A DNA stretch of 64,000 nucleotides from Caulobacter sp. Root343. Lineage in GTDB: Bacteria; Pseudomonadota; Alphaproteobacteria; Caulobacterales; Caulobacteraceae. The translations under genes and the position numbers were made by a program. Shown here in pieces: positions 18,548 through 26,013 of the stretch (within the stretch, counting starts at the first letter, position 1; each line of letters starts with the position of its first letter). The notes below the pieces were generated by a model, which was not told the origin of the DNA, did not search any database, and saw only the letters and a list, made by a program, of their open reading frames with translations. The stretch covers positions 444,036-508,035 of the forward strand of contig NZ_LMDF01000006.1 in NCBI RefSeq assembly GCF_001425745.1, read 5' to 3'.

Positions 18548-21448
18548 ATGAAGACGCAACACCAACACCGCCGCCTCTTGCTGACGGCATCGGCCGTGGC
18601 CCTGCTGGCCGCCGGCGCCGCTCGCGCTCAGACGACTCCGGCCAGCGACACCGCCGTCCAGGAGGTGGTCGTCACCGGCATCCGCCAGAGCCTGCAATCG
18701 GCCGTGCAGATGAAGAAGAACACCATGGAGGTGGTCGACTCCATCCGCGCCGAGGACATCGGCAAGCTGCCTGATCCGAACGTCGCCGAGACGCTGACGC
18801 GGATCCCGGGCGTGCAGGGCTACCGCTACGGCGGCGAAGGCGCTTCGCCGGTCGGCGTCGGCTCGGGCCTCACCATTCGCGGCCTTTCGGGCCAGACCGC
18901 CTCGCAGGTCGATGGCCGTTCCTACTTCACCGCCGGCGGCAGCGAGTTCAACATCGAAGGCGCCATCCCGGGCATGGTCGCGGGTCTGGACGTCTACAAG
19001 AACCCCTCGGCCGAGCACATCGAGGGCGGCATCGGCGGCCTGATCGACATCCGCACCCGCAAGCCGCTGGACATGCCCGACTTCTCGGGCAGCGCGGCGA
19101 TCTCGGGCCGCTACAACGACATGGTCAAGCAGTGGCAGCCCGAATACTTCGCCCTGCTCTCGCACCGCTGGAATGTGGGCGACGGCGAGATGGGTCTGCT
19201 GCTGGCCGCCAACTACCAGAAGAGCTGGAACCGCTCGGACAACGCGCCTGGTCCCGGCGGCGCCAACCTGCGCCGCGTGGTCCGCGCCGACAGCGCCGAA
19301 TACATTGGCAACGCCGCCTACAACCAGGCCTATGCCGGCCGTAGTGACGTGGCGTTCCTGGCCGACGTGGCCGATCCGCTGGCCCTGACCGCCGCCCAGC
19401 GCTCGGGCCTGGTCAACATGGCCGGCGTGCAGATCAACGTGAACGAAGAGGACATCCAGCGCACCCGCAAGGGCGTGTCGGGGGCCTTCCAGTGGAAGCC
19501 GCGTCCGGGCCTCGAGTTCTATGTCGACGGCAACTACAACTCCTACCTCTATCACCAGGGCTACCGGTTCCTGAACGGCGCCGACAGCCGCTACGTCCAG
19601 GGCCTGCAGACCACGGCCTTCAACACCAGCGAGGGCCTGACCCAGCGCAATCGCAACGGGGGCGAGGACGTCTCGCTGGCCGGCCAGCGCTTCGGCAGCG
19701 GCACGTTCCTGGGATCCACCTTCTCCTCGACCGGCGGCGACGAGCACCGCCTCTACGAGACCTACATCCTGGCCGGCGGCGCCAAGTGGTCGCCGACCGA
19801 CGACCTGGATCTGCGGGCCGACCTCTCGTACGTGAAGGCCGACCAGGAGCAGGACAACCGCTCGGTCGCCATGCAGCCGCGCGCCGGTTTGACCTGGAAC
19901 ACGACCCGGACCGTCGGCCTGCCGCAGCAGGTGGCGATCAGCGGCCCCGGCTTGGACAATCCCGCAAACTGGGTGCTCCAGAACTACGCCAACGGCACCG
20001 AGAACATCTATGACGACGTCGGCTACGCCGCCCAGTTCGACGGCAAGCTGCGGGTCCACGACAGCTTCATCGAGGCCGTGAAGTTCGGCGCGCGCTACTA
20101 CCGGAAGAAGTCACGCTTCTACAACTATTCCTATAGCGGCAAGAACCTGACGACGGACGGCCTGGCGCTGACCGCCAACCAGTCGAACGGCATCCTGGCC
20201 AGCAGCGTCCAGGACCTGGTCGCCGGCTCGCACACCAACTGGTTCGACGGCGAGGGCGGTTATTCCGGCGGCTACCTCACCTTCAACCCGGACTCGCTGC
20301 TGGGCGACAATGTCCGCAACCGCTTTCCGCTGGCCGGCATCCCGGCGGAGGACTCGATCCCCGAAGTGCTGCTGTCGCGCCGTAAGGCCGTCGAGCAGAC
20401 CTACGCCGGCTATGGCGTTGTCGACTTCGCGTTCCTGAACGACCGCATCCGCGGCAACGCCGGCGTCCGCGTCGTGCGCACCGAGCTGAACGCCCAGGCG
20501 ATGATCACCGACACCACCAGCGCCACGCCGGTGATCGTGCCCAACAGCAAGAGCAACAGCTACACCGACGTCCTGCCGACCCTGAACGTCACCGGTTATC
20601 TTCAGGACGATCTGCTGCTGCGTTTCGGCTTCGGCAAGGGCCTGACCCGTCCTAGCGTCGGCGACATCAACCCGACGGTCTCGGTCAACATCACCAACGG
20701 CACCGGCTCGCAGGGCAACCCCAACCTGGCCCCGCTGCGCGCCAAGAGCTACGACCTGTCGCTGGAGAAGTACTTCAGCAAGTCGGCCTATGCGTCGGTG
20801 GCCGCATTCTACAAGGACATCAACGGCTTCGCCCTTGGCGTCGAGAGCTGTCAGACGGTGGCCACGGCGCCGGCCTATACCGGGGCGACGCCGAACAATT
20901 GCGCGACAGGCCAATACCGGATCACTCAGTCGGTCAACGCCGATCCCGGCTACGCCAAGGGCGTCGAGGTCGCGGGCCAGACCTTCTTCGACTACGACTT
21001 CGTGCCGGGCTTCCTGCACAATTTCGGCGTCCAGGGGTCCTACACCTGGGTGAAGACCGAGCTGCCGCTGTTGCTGGCGGGCGCGAAGGTCAATGTTCGC
21101 CAGCCGTTCCAGTCGGACAAGAACTGGAGCCTGGCCGGCCTCTACGAGAACAAGCTGATCTCGGCTCGCCTCGTCTACACCTACCGCTCCGACTACGTGC
21201 TGTTCGGGATCTCGGCCAATCCGATCGATGGCCGTTACCTGAAGGGCTACGGCCTGCTGGACGCCTCGGTGAACGTCAATCTGCGCAAGGACCTGTCGCT
21301 GTCGTTCACGGCGTCGAACCTGACCAACAAGGCCCCGACCCGCTACGTCGGCGAGCCGGGCAACGGCTACGACACCGACATCCTGCGCCAGTCCTTCATG
21401 AATGGCCGGATCTACGGCGTCAGCCTTCGGTACAAGTTCGGCGGCTGA
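18548..21448 (+). CDS. TonB-dependent outer-membrane receptor (Caulobacter-type) 1
   Basis: A 966-residue TonB-dependent receptor, probably importing the oligosaccharide degraded by the surrounding hydrolases. Signal peptide 1-28 (ends AAGAARAQ), TonB box near VQEVVVTGI, plug with AEDIGKLPDPNVAETLTRIPGVQ, then a 22-strand barrel ending RIYGVSLRYKFGG. The start at 18548 has GGGAGGGG just upstream; the frame is open further 5' into the GH28 tail but without a leader. Two LacI operators lie in its promoter, placing it in the same regulon as GH97-GH43, MFS-GH88-ROK and GH28. Two tandem terminators follow directly. Confidence 0.94.
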   Translation: MKTQHQHRRLLLTASAVALLAAGAARAQTTPASDTAVQEVVVTGIRQSLQSAVQMKKNTMEVVDSIRAEDIGKLPDPNVAETLTRIPGVQGYRYGGEGASPVGVGSGLTIRGLSGQTASQVDGRSYFTAGGSEFNIEGAIPGMVAGLDVYKNPSAEHIEGGIGGLIDIRTRKPLDMPDFSGSAAISGRYNDMVKQWQPEYFALLSHRWNVGDGEMGLLLAANYQKSWNRSDNAPGPGGANLRRVVRADSAEYIGNAAYNQAYAGRSDVAFLADVADPLALTAAQRSGLVNMAGVQINVNEEDIQRTRKGVSGAFQWKPRPGLEFYVDGNYNSYLYHQGYRFLNGADSRYVQGLQTTAFNTSEGLTQRNRNGGEDVSLAGQRFGSGTFLGSTFSSTGGDEHRLYETYILAGGAKWSPTDDLDLRADLSYVKADQEQDNRSVAMQPRAGLTWNTTRTVGLPQQVAISGPGLDNPANWVLQNYANGTENIYDDVGYAAQFDGKLRVHDSFIEAVKFGARYYRKKSRFYNYSYSGKNLTTDGLALTANQSNGILASSVQDLVAGSHTNWFDGEGGYSGGYLTFNPDSLLGDNVRNRFPLAGIPAEDSIPEVLLSRRKAVEQTYAGYGVVDFAFLNDRIRGNAGVRVVRTELNAQAMITDTTSATPVIVPNSKSNSYTDVLPTLNVTGYLQDDLLLRFGFGKGLTRPSVGDINPTVSVNITNGTGSQGNPNLAPLRAKSYDLSLEKYFSKSAYASVAAFYKDINGFALGVESCQTVATAPAYTGATPNNCATGQYRITQSVNADPGYAKGVEVAGQTFFDYDFVPGFLHNFGVQGSYTWVKTELPLLLAGAKVNVRQPFQSDKNWSLAGLYENKLISARLVYTYRSDYVLFGISANPIDGRYLKGYGLLDASVNVNLRKDLSLSFTASNLTNKAPTRYVGEPGNGYDTDILRQSFMNGRIYGVSLRYKFGG

Positions 21449-21476
21449 TCAATCCTCGCGATCCCCCGCTCCCCCT

Positions 21477-21507
21477 GGGCGCTGTCTTCGGACAGCGCCC
21501 ATTTTTT
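21477..21507 (+). terminator. intrinsic terminator 1 of TBDT 1
   Basis: Perfect 10-bp stem GGGCGCTGTC / GACAGCGCCC around a TTCG tetraloop, followed by ATTTTTT. Confidence 0.93.
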
Positions 21508-21517
21508 GTGTTGCCGC

Positions 21518-21545
21518 GCGCTGTCTTCGGACAGCGCTCTTTTTT
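21518..21545 (+). terminator. intrinsic terminator 2 of TBDT 1
   Basis: Second copy with stem GCGCTGTC / GACAGCGC around TTCG, followed by TCTTTTTT. It shares the GCGCTGTCTTCGGACAGCGC core with terminator 1, and its T tract runs into the stop codon of the convergent amidohydrolase. Confidence 0.92.
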
Positions 21546-23016
21546 ATGATCGGCGCAGGAAGCGGCCGGACCGCTCGGCCGTCGGACCATTCTCGGTCCA
21601 GGCCAGGACGCCGTTGACGAACACATGGGCGATCCCCGCCGCCGGCTGGGTCGGAGCCTCGTAGGTGGCGCGGTCCAGGATGGTGTCGGCGTCGAAGACG
21701 GTGACGTCGGCCTTCATGCCCACGGCGACCCGGCCGCGATCCTTGAGGCCAAAGGTCTCGGCGGCCAGGCCGGTCATCTTGCGCACGGCGGCCTCCAGGG
21801 TCAGCAGCCGCAGGTCGCGAGCATAGTGGCCCAGCACGCGCGGGAAGGCCCCCCACAGGCGCGGGTGGGGCAGGGTGTCGTGCGGCAGGCCATCCGAGCC
21901 GACCATGCAGCAGGCGTGGCCAAGGATGGCCCGCATATCGCTCTCGGCCATCTGGAAGTAGCTAGCCCCGCCCGGCTGCAGGCGCTCGGCCGCCTCCGCC
22001 TGGGTGACGCCCCAGTCGTCGGCGATCGACTTCAGAGTGCGGCCGCCCAGCTCGGGATGCGGCTCGGACCAGTTGATCAGAATCTCGACCTCGCCGTCGG
22101 CCAGGTCGGGGCGGATGATCGTCGAGCCGGCCGTGTAGGGATAGCAGTCCAGATGGACCGGCTGGCGCTGGCGGGCCTGATCGATCAGGCCCAGCGTCTC
22201 GGCCGCGCGGCCCCAATTGCGAAGCCCGGCGCACTTGTGGTGCGACAGGATCAGCGACGCCGGGCCGCTGTCGGCGCTGGCCTCCATTCGCCCTTGGGCC
22301 ACCGCGAAGGCCTCTTGCAGCGCCTCGATGATGCCTTCGCGCTCGTCGCGGATGTGGGCGGTATAGACACCGCCGGCCGCCGCCACGGTCGCGGCCAGGC
22401 CGCGCAGCTCCTCGACATCGGCGGCCCAGGCGGGGGCGTAGAAGACGCCGGAGCTGAGGCCCAGCGCCCCTTCGTCCAGCGCGTCCTGGAGCAGGGCGTC
22501 CATGCGCGCGCGCTCGGTGGCGGTGGCGGGGCGGTCCAGGTTTTCCAGGCACAGCACGCGCAGGGCCGAGTGACCGACCAGGGCCGCGACATTGACGCGG
22601 GGAACGGCCGTCTCGACCGCCCGCCGGTAGTCGGCGAAGGTGTCGTAGGCGAAGTCCTCGCGCGCGCCCAGCAGGTTGAACGGCTCGGCGACGGCGTCGT
22701 CGAAGCGCAGCAGCGGCGCGGAGATCCCGCAATTACCGGCCACCACCGTGGTCACGCCCTGGCTGATCTTCGGGACCATGTCGGGCTGGGTGATGCAGAT
22801 CAGGTCGTCGTGGGTGTGCACGTCGATGAAGCCGGGCGCCACGATCAGGCCGGTGACGTCGACGACGCGGGCGCCGGGGGCGTCCAGTGCCTGGCCCACC
22901 GCGACGATGGTGTCGCCGGCGATCGCCACGTCGGCCGCGAAGGCCGGGCCGCCGCCGCCGTCGATGATCCGGCCCCCCTTCAGGACGAGGTCGGCGGAGA
23001 GGATGTCTTTGGCCAT
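21544..23016 (-). CDS. N-acyl-D-amino-acid deacylase (D-aminoacylase) family amidohydrolase
   Basis: A 490-residue metal-dependent amidohydrolase. The N-terminal small beta domain (LVLKGGRIIDGGGGPAF) is followed by the metal-binding VHTHDD in GFIDVHTHDD, then VAGNCGIS, the conserved GLSSGVFYAPAW and the C-terminal KGRVAVGMKADVTVFD-like segment. Members release D-amino acids from N-acyl-D-amino acids or act on related imides. ATG 23016 follows the DSD1-like stop by eight bases without a clear ribosome binding site, so it may be translated by coupling. It lies in an operon with a D-amino-acid PLP enzyme and RidA, which supports a D-amino-acid substrate. Cytoplasmic. Confidence 0.88.
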   Translation of the reverse strand: MAKDILSADLVLKGGRIIDGGGGPAFAADVAIAGDTIVAVGQALDAPGARVVDVTGLIVAPGFIDVHTHDDLICITQPDMVPKISQGVTTVVAGNCGISAPLLRFDDAVAEPFNLLGAREDFAYDTFADYRRAVETAVPRVNVAALVGHSALRVLCLENLDRPATATERARMDALLQDALDEGALGLSSGVFYAPAWAADVEELRGLAATVAAAGGVYTAHIRDEREGIIEALQEAFAVAQGRMEASADSGPASLILSHHKCAGLRNWGRAAETLGLIDQARQRQPVHLDCYPYTAGSTIIRPDLADGEVEILINWSEPHPELGGRTLKSIADDWGVTQAEAAERLQPGGASYFQMAESDMRAILGHACCMVGSDGLPHDTLPHPRLWGAFPRVLGHYARDLRLLTLEAAVRKMTGLAAETFGLKDRGRVAVGMKADVTVFDADTILDRATYEAPTQPAAGIAHVFVNGVLAWTENGPTAERSGRFLRRS

Positions 23017-23024
23017 GATACGCG

Positions 23025-24308
23025 TCAGAAGAATGTCTTGAGGCCGCCCAGGACGGCGTAGTCGTCGTCGACCTCGAGCAGCAGCGACCACTTGTCGAAG
23101 GTCGTGCAGGGATGGGAGATCTCGAAGCCCAGCAGGTCGCCGACCTTCAGATCGGTACCGGCGGAAAGCGACAGGAAGCCGTGCTGGTCGGCCAGTTTCT
23201 CGATGGTGGCCTCGGGCGCCGCCTGGGGCGTCGTGTGCAAGCCCTCGCGGAACCAGCGGCGGACCATGGGCAGATGGATGTCGAACGACACGTCGCGCTT
23301 GCCCATCATGACGATAGCCAAGTCGGGCTGCGGGCGCGAGATCACCCGGGTCCAGACCTCGAGCGCCGGCTTCAGGCGCGGCGGTTCGCCAATGACGCTC
23401 CGACCGTCCATGCGGGCCAGCAGTTCGCGATAGAAGCCGCTGTCGTGGGTGACATAGCAGCCGCTGCGCAGCACCGGGACCACACCGGGCGCGCGGCCGG
23501 ACAAGGCGTGGGCGACGAGGTCGTAGTAGGCCGAGCCGCCGGCGGTCAGGATCACCTGGTCTGGATCGGCGAACAGCGCCTCGGCGCGCAGCGCTTCGTA
23601 GAAGCCGAGCACGCCGCCGAGATAGGCGTCGACCTCGGTGGCGTCGCGGACGGCGTGATCGCTGAAGATCAGGCCCTCATAGCCCTCGACGCCGTGAAGA
23701 TCGACGCGCGGCAGGTCGCGGACCCGCCGGGCCAGGGCCAGGCCTTCGTCGATCGAGCGCACGCCGCAGCGGCCGTCGGCCATGCCAAGCTCGATCAGCA
23801 GGCGGGCGGGCGGGGCGTCAGACAAGCGGCTGAAGACATCCGAGATCGCCTCGGCGCCGGCGGCGCTGTCGATCAGGACGTAGCAGGGGCGGTCGGGCGC
23901 GGCGGCGGTCAGGCGCGCCAGGACCTCGATCTCGGCCCGGCCGACCAACTGGTTGGCCAGGATCAGGCGCGGCGCGCCCATGTCGTGGCACAGCTTCAGC
24001 TGGGTCATCGTCGCGACCGTCAGCCCCCAGGCGCCGGCGTCCAGCTGGCGGACCAGCAGTTGCGGGCACATCGTGGTCTTGGCGTGCGGGGCTAGCTTAG
24101 CGCCGGCCCGGTCGACATAGGCCTGCATGACCGCCAGGTTGTTCTCCAGCGCCGAGCGCTTGAGCACCGCCGCCGGCATCGGCAGGTCGCCGGTCAGCAA
24201 GTTCAGGCCGGCCTTGGCCAGGTCGCCCACCGTCCGGATCGAGCCATCCAGCGGGATCGCCTTGGTCCCCGGCGCCAGCGTCAGGTCGTCTATGTCGCCG
24301 AGGCGCAC
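23025..24308 (-). CDS. DSD1-like PLP enzyme (D-serine dehydratase/D-threonine aldolase family)
   Basis: A 427-residue fold-type III PLP enzyme related to alanine racemase N-terminal-domain proteins. The PLP lysine is K77 in LAPHAKTTM. The C-terminal metal site expected for the D-serine dehydratase-like domain is visible as SHPCTTFDKW (H399, C401). Family members deaminate D-serine or cleave D-3-hydroxy amino acids; elimination produces 2-aminoacrylate-type intermediates, for which the adjacent RidA is the usual scavenger. GTG 24308 has GGAGAA upstream. It is the middle gene of the RidA-DSD-deacylase unit. Exact substrate is not determined by sequence. Confidence 0.88.
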   Translation of the reverse strand: MRLGDIDDLTLAPGTKAIPLDGSIRTVGDLAKAGLNLLTGDLPMPAAVLKRSALENNLAVMQAYVDRAGAKLAPHAKTTMCPQLLVRQLDAGAWGLTVATMTQLKLCHDMGAPRLILANQLVGRAEIEVLARLTAAAPDRPCYVLIDSAAGAEAISDVFSRLSDAPPARLLIELGMADGRCGVRSIDEGLALARRVRDLPRVDLHGVEGYEGLIFSDHAVRDATEVDAYLGGVLGFYEALRAEALFADPDQVILTAGGSAYYDLVAHALSGRAPGVVPVLRSGCYVTHDSGFYRELLARMDGRSVIGEPPRLKPALEVWTRVISRPQPDLAIVMMGKRDVSFDIHLPMVRRWFREGLHTTPQAAPEATIEKLADQHGFLSLSAGTDLKVGDLLGFEISHPCTTFDKWSLLLEVDDDYAVLGGLKTFF

Positions 24309-24321
24309 GCTGTTCTCCGGC

Positions 24322-24711
24322 CTAGGCTTGCGGCTTCAGGGCGATGACCTCGATCTCGACCTTGGCGTCGATCATCAGCGGCGACTGCACACAGGCGCGG
24401 GCCGGCATGGCGTCGCCGAAATAGCTGGCGTAGACGCGATTGAAGGCGTGGAAGTCGCGGGCGTCGTCCAGCCAGACATTGGCCTTCACGACGTCCCTCA
24501 GGGTGCAGCCGGCCTTTTCCAGGATGGCGATCAGGTTCTGGATGGTCTTGTGGGTCTGCGGAACGACGCCGCCCTCGACCACGAAACCGTTCTCGTCCAT
24601 CGCCACCTGGCCCGACACGTACACGAAGCCGTTGGCGATCGTGGCCTGGCAAAAGGGCAGGGACTGGCCACCCGTTCCGGTGGCCGCGGCCCCGATGCGT
24701 TCAATCGACAA
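24322..24711 (-). CDS. RidA/YjgF-family reactive imine deaminase
   Basis: A 129-residue RidA-type protein that hydrolyses enamine/imine intermediates generated by PLP enzymes. It has the family core GFVYVSGQVAMDENG, ILEKAGCTLRDVVKANVWL and the catalytic Arg in MPARACVQSPL before VEIEVIALKP. The open frame extends to 24789, but TTG 24711 is preferred because AGGAGG lies five bases upstream and the resulting protein has normal RidA length. It is the first gene of the minus-strand operon and is divergent from the RpiR regulator, sharing a promoter region with repeated ATGTAGTG elements. Confidence 0.88.
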   Translation of the reverse strand: MSIERIGAAATGTGGQSLPFCQATIANGFVYVSGQVAMDENGFVVEGGVVPQTHKTIQNLIAILEKAGCTLRDVVKANVWLDDARDFHAFNRVYASYFGDAMPARACVQSPLMIDAKVEIEVIALKPQA

Positions 24712-24755
24712 GATGACCTCCTGGAGCGCTATTGAAGCCGAAAAGGCCATCGCTG

Positions 24756-24790
24756 ATGTAGTGGTGTCAACGAAAATGTAGTGAAACATT
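24756..24790. promoter_or_regulatory. candidate RpiR operator: ATGTAGTG direct repeat
   Basis: ATGTAGTG occurs at 24756-24763 and 24776-24783, exactly 20 bases apart, and the second copy is part of the inverted repeat AATGT-N6-ACATT (24775-24790). It sits between the divergent RidA and RpiR genes. A related GATGTAGT lies in the GH20 promoter (28362-28369, minus strand). Confidence 0.45.
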
Positions 24791-24930
24791 CATTTTGGCT
24801 ATCATTCCGGCCGTCAAACGCGATTGCGGGCCGACATCGTTGTCACTATCTGTTGCGGCGCGACGGGAAACGGGCCGAAGATAAGCCTTGCTGCGTCGGG
24901 ATCAGGACGCTTGCGAGAGGGGACCACGGG

Positions 24931-25881
24931 ATGAGCCAGCCTGGCGCGCAGATCGACGGCGGCGACATCCTTCCACGCCTGAAGGGCATGATGGAGTCGA
25001 TGACTCGATCGGACCTGAAGATCGCCAAGCTGATCCTGAAATCGCCCAACGAATTCGTCCGCTCCAGCGTCCGCTCGGTGGCCGCCGACCTCGGCCTCAG
25101 CGAGCCGACCGTGCTGCGCTTTTGCCGGACCGTCGGCTGCGAGGGTTTCAAGGACCTGAAGTTCCGGCTGATCCAGGAACTGGCCCTGGCCCAGGCCATG
25201 ACCGACCAACGCGAACGCGCCGCGCGACCGGTTCATGCGCCGGTCCGTGAGGTTCAGGCGATGCGCAGCCTGGCGGAAGGCGACGGCGAGGTTGGCGACC
25301 GCGTGTTCGACACCATCATCGAGGCCCTGAACCGCACCCGCGACACCCTGGTCGAGGACGATCTGCAGGCCGCCGCCGCCGCCATCGCCCGGGCCGGCCG
25401 CGTGGTGATCTACGGCATCGGCGGCAGCTCGGCGGCCTTGGCCACCGAGATCCACAACCGCCTGTTCCGCCTGGACGTGCCGGCCATGGTCTTCACCGAC
25501 GGCTACGCCCAGCGCATGTCGGCGGCGATCCTGTCCGAGGGCGACGTGGCGATCTTCCTCTCCTCGACGGGCCGGCCGCGCGAACTGCAGGAGAGCCTGG
25601 AGCTGGCCAAGTACTACAAGGCCTCGTGCATCGCGATCACCGACGCCGAGTCGCCGCTGGGCCGCGATGCTGACATCTGCCTGCACGTGGGCCTGGCCGC
25701 CTCGGGGATCGAGGAGTTCCAGCCCAATCCGATGCGCTTCGCGCAGCTGTTCGTCATCGACCGCCTGGCCTACGCCGTGGCCGTGACGATGGGCGAGCGC
25801 GCCCACCTGATGCTGCGCCGGGCGCGCGGCAGCGTGGCGTGGCTGCACGGCATCGCGCCGCGGCAGCCGATCGGGGATTGA
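24931..25881 (+). CDS. RpiR/MurR-family transcriptional regulator (HTH + SIS domain)
   Basis: A 316-residue regulator with an N-terminal RpiR helix-turn-helix (ILKSPNEFVRSSVRSVAADLGLSEPTVLRFCRTVG spans about residues 33-67) and a C-terminal SIS sugar-phosphate isomerase-like domain (VVIYGIGGSSAALATEIHNRL; FLSSTGRPRE). SIS domains of this family sense phosphosugars such as MurNAc-6-P or GlcN-6-P. ATG 24931 has AGAGGGG upstream. It is divergent from RidA-DSD1-deacylase and next to a GH20 hexosaminidase, so it may link amino-sugar or peptidoglycan-fragment sensing with D-amino-acid catabolism. Effector inferred, not shown. Confidence 0.92.
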   Translation: MSQPGAQIDGGDILPRLKGMMESMTRSDLKIAKLILKSPNEFVRSSVRSVAADLGLSEPTVLRFCRTVGCEGFKDLKFRLIQELALAQAMTDQRERAARPVHAPVREVQAMRSLAEGDGEVGDRVFDTIIEALNRTRDTLVEDDLQAAAAAIARAGRVVIYGIGGSSAALATEIHNRLFRLDVPAMVFTDGYAQRMSAAILSEGDVAIFLSSTGRPRELQESLELAKYYKASCIAITDAESPLGRDADICLHVGLAASGIEEFQPNPMRFAQLFVIDRLAYAVAVTMGERAHLMLRRARGSVAWLHGIAPRQPIGD

Positions 25882-25900
25882 GGAAAACATCCTCAACCCG

Positions 25901-26000
25901 TGTCATCCCGGCCGAAGCGTAGCGAAGAGCCGGGACCGCCACAGGCTCGGAGTTTCCGGCGGTCCCGGATCGGCGCGCTGCGCGCTTGTCCGGGATGACA
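25901..26000. repeat. nested inverted-repeat element (REP-like)
   Basis: Outer arms TGTCATCCCGG (25901-25911) and CCGGGATGACA (25990-26000) enclose inner arms CCGGGACCGCC (25930-25940) and GGCGGTCCCGG (25958-25968). This is the form of the dispersed intergenic palindromes common in alphaproteobacteria. It sits between the convergent RpiR and GH20 genes and may act as a bidirectional terminator. Confidence 0.8.
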
Positions 26001-26013
26001 GTGGAGTTGAGCT

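Noticed and set aside
24712-24789. N-terminal extension of RidA to 24789
   Set aside because: The extension is unlike RidA proteins and would cover the divergent promoter; AGGAGG before TTG 24711 supports the shorter form.
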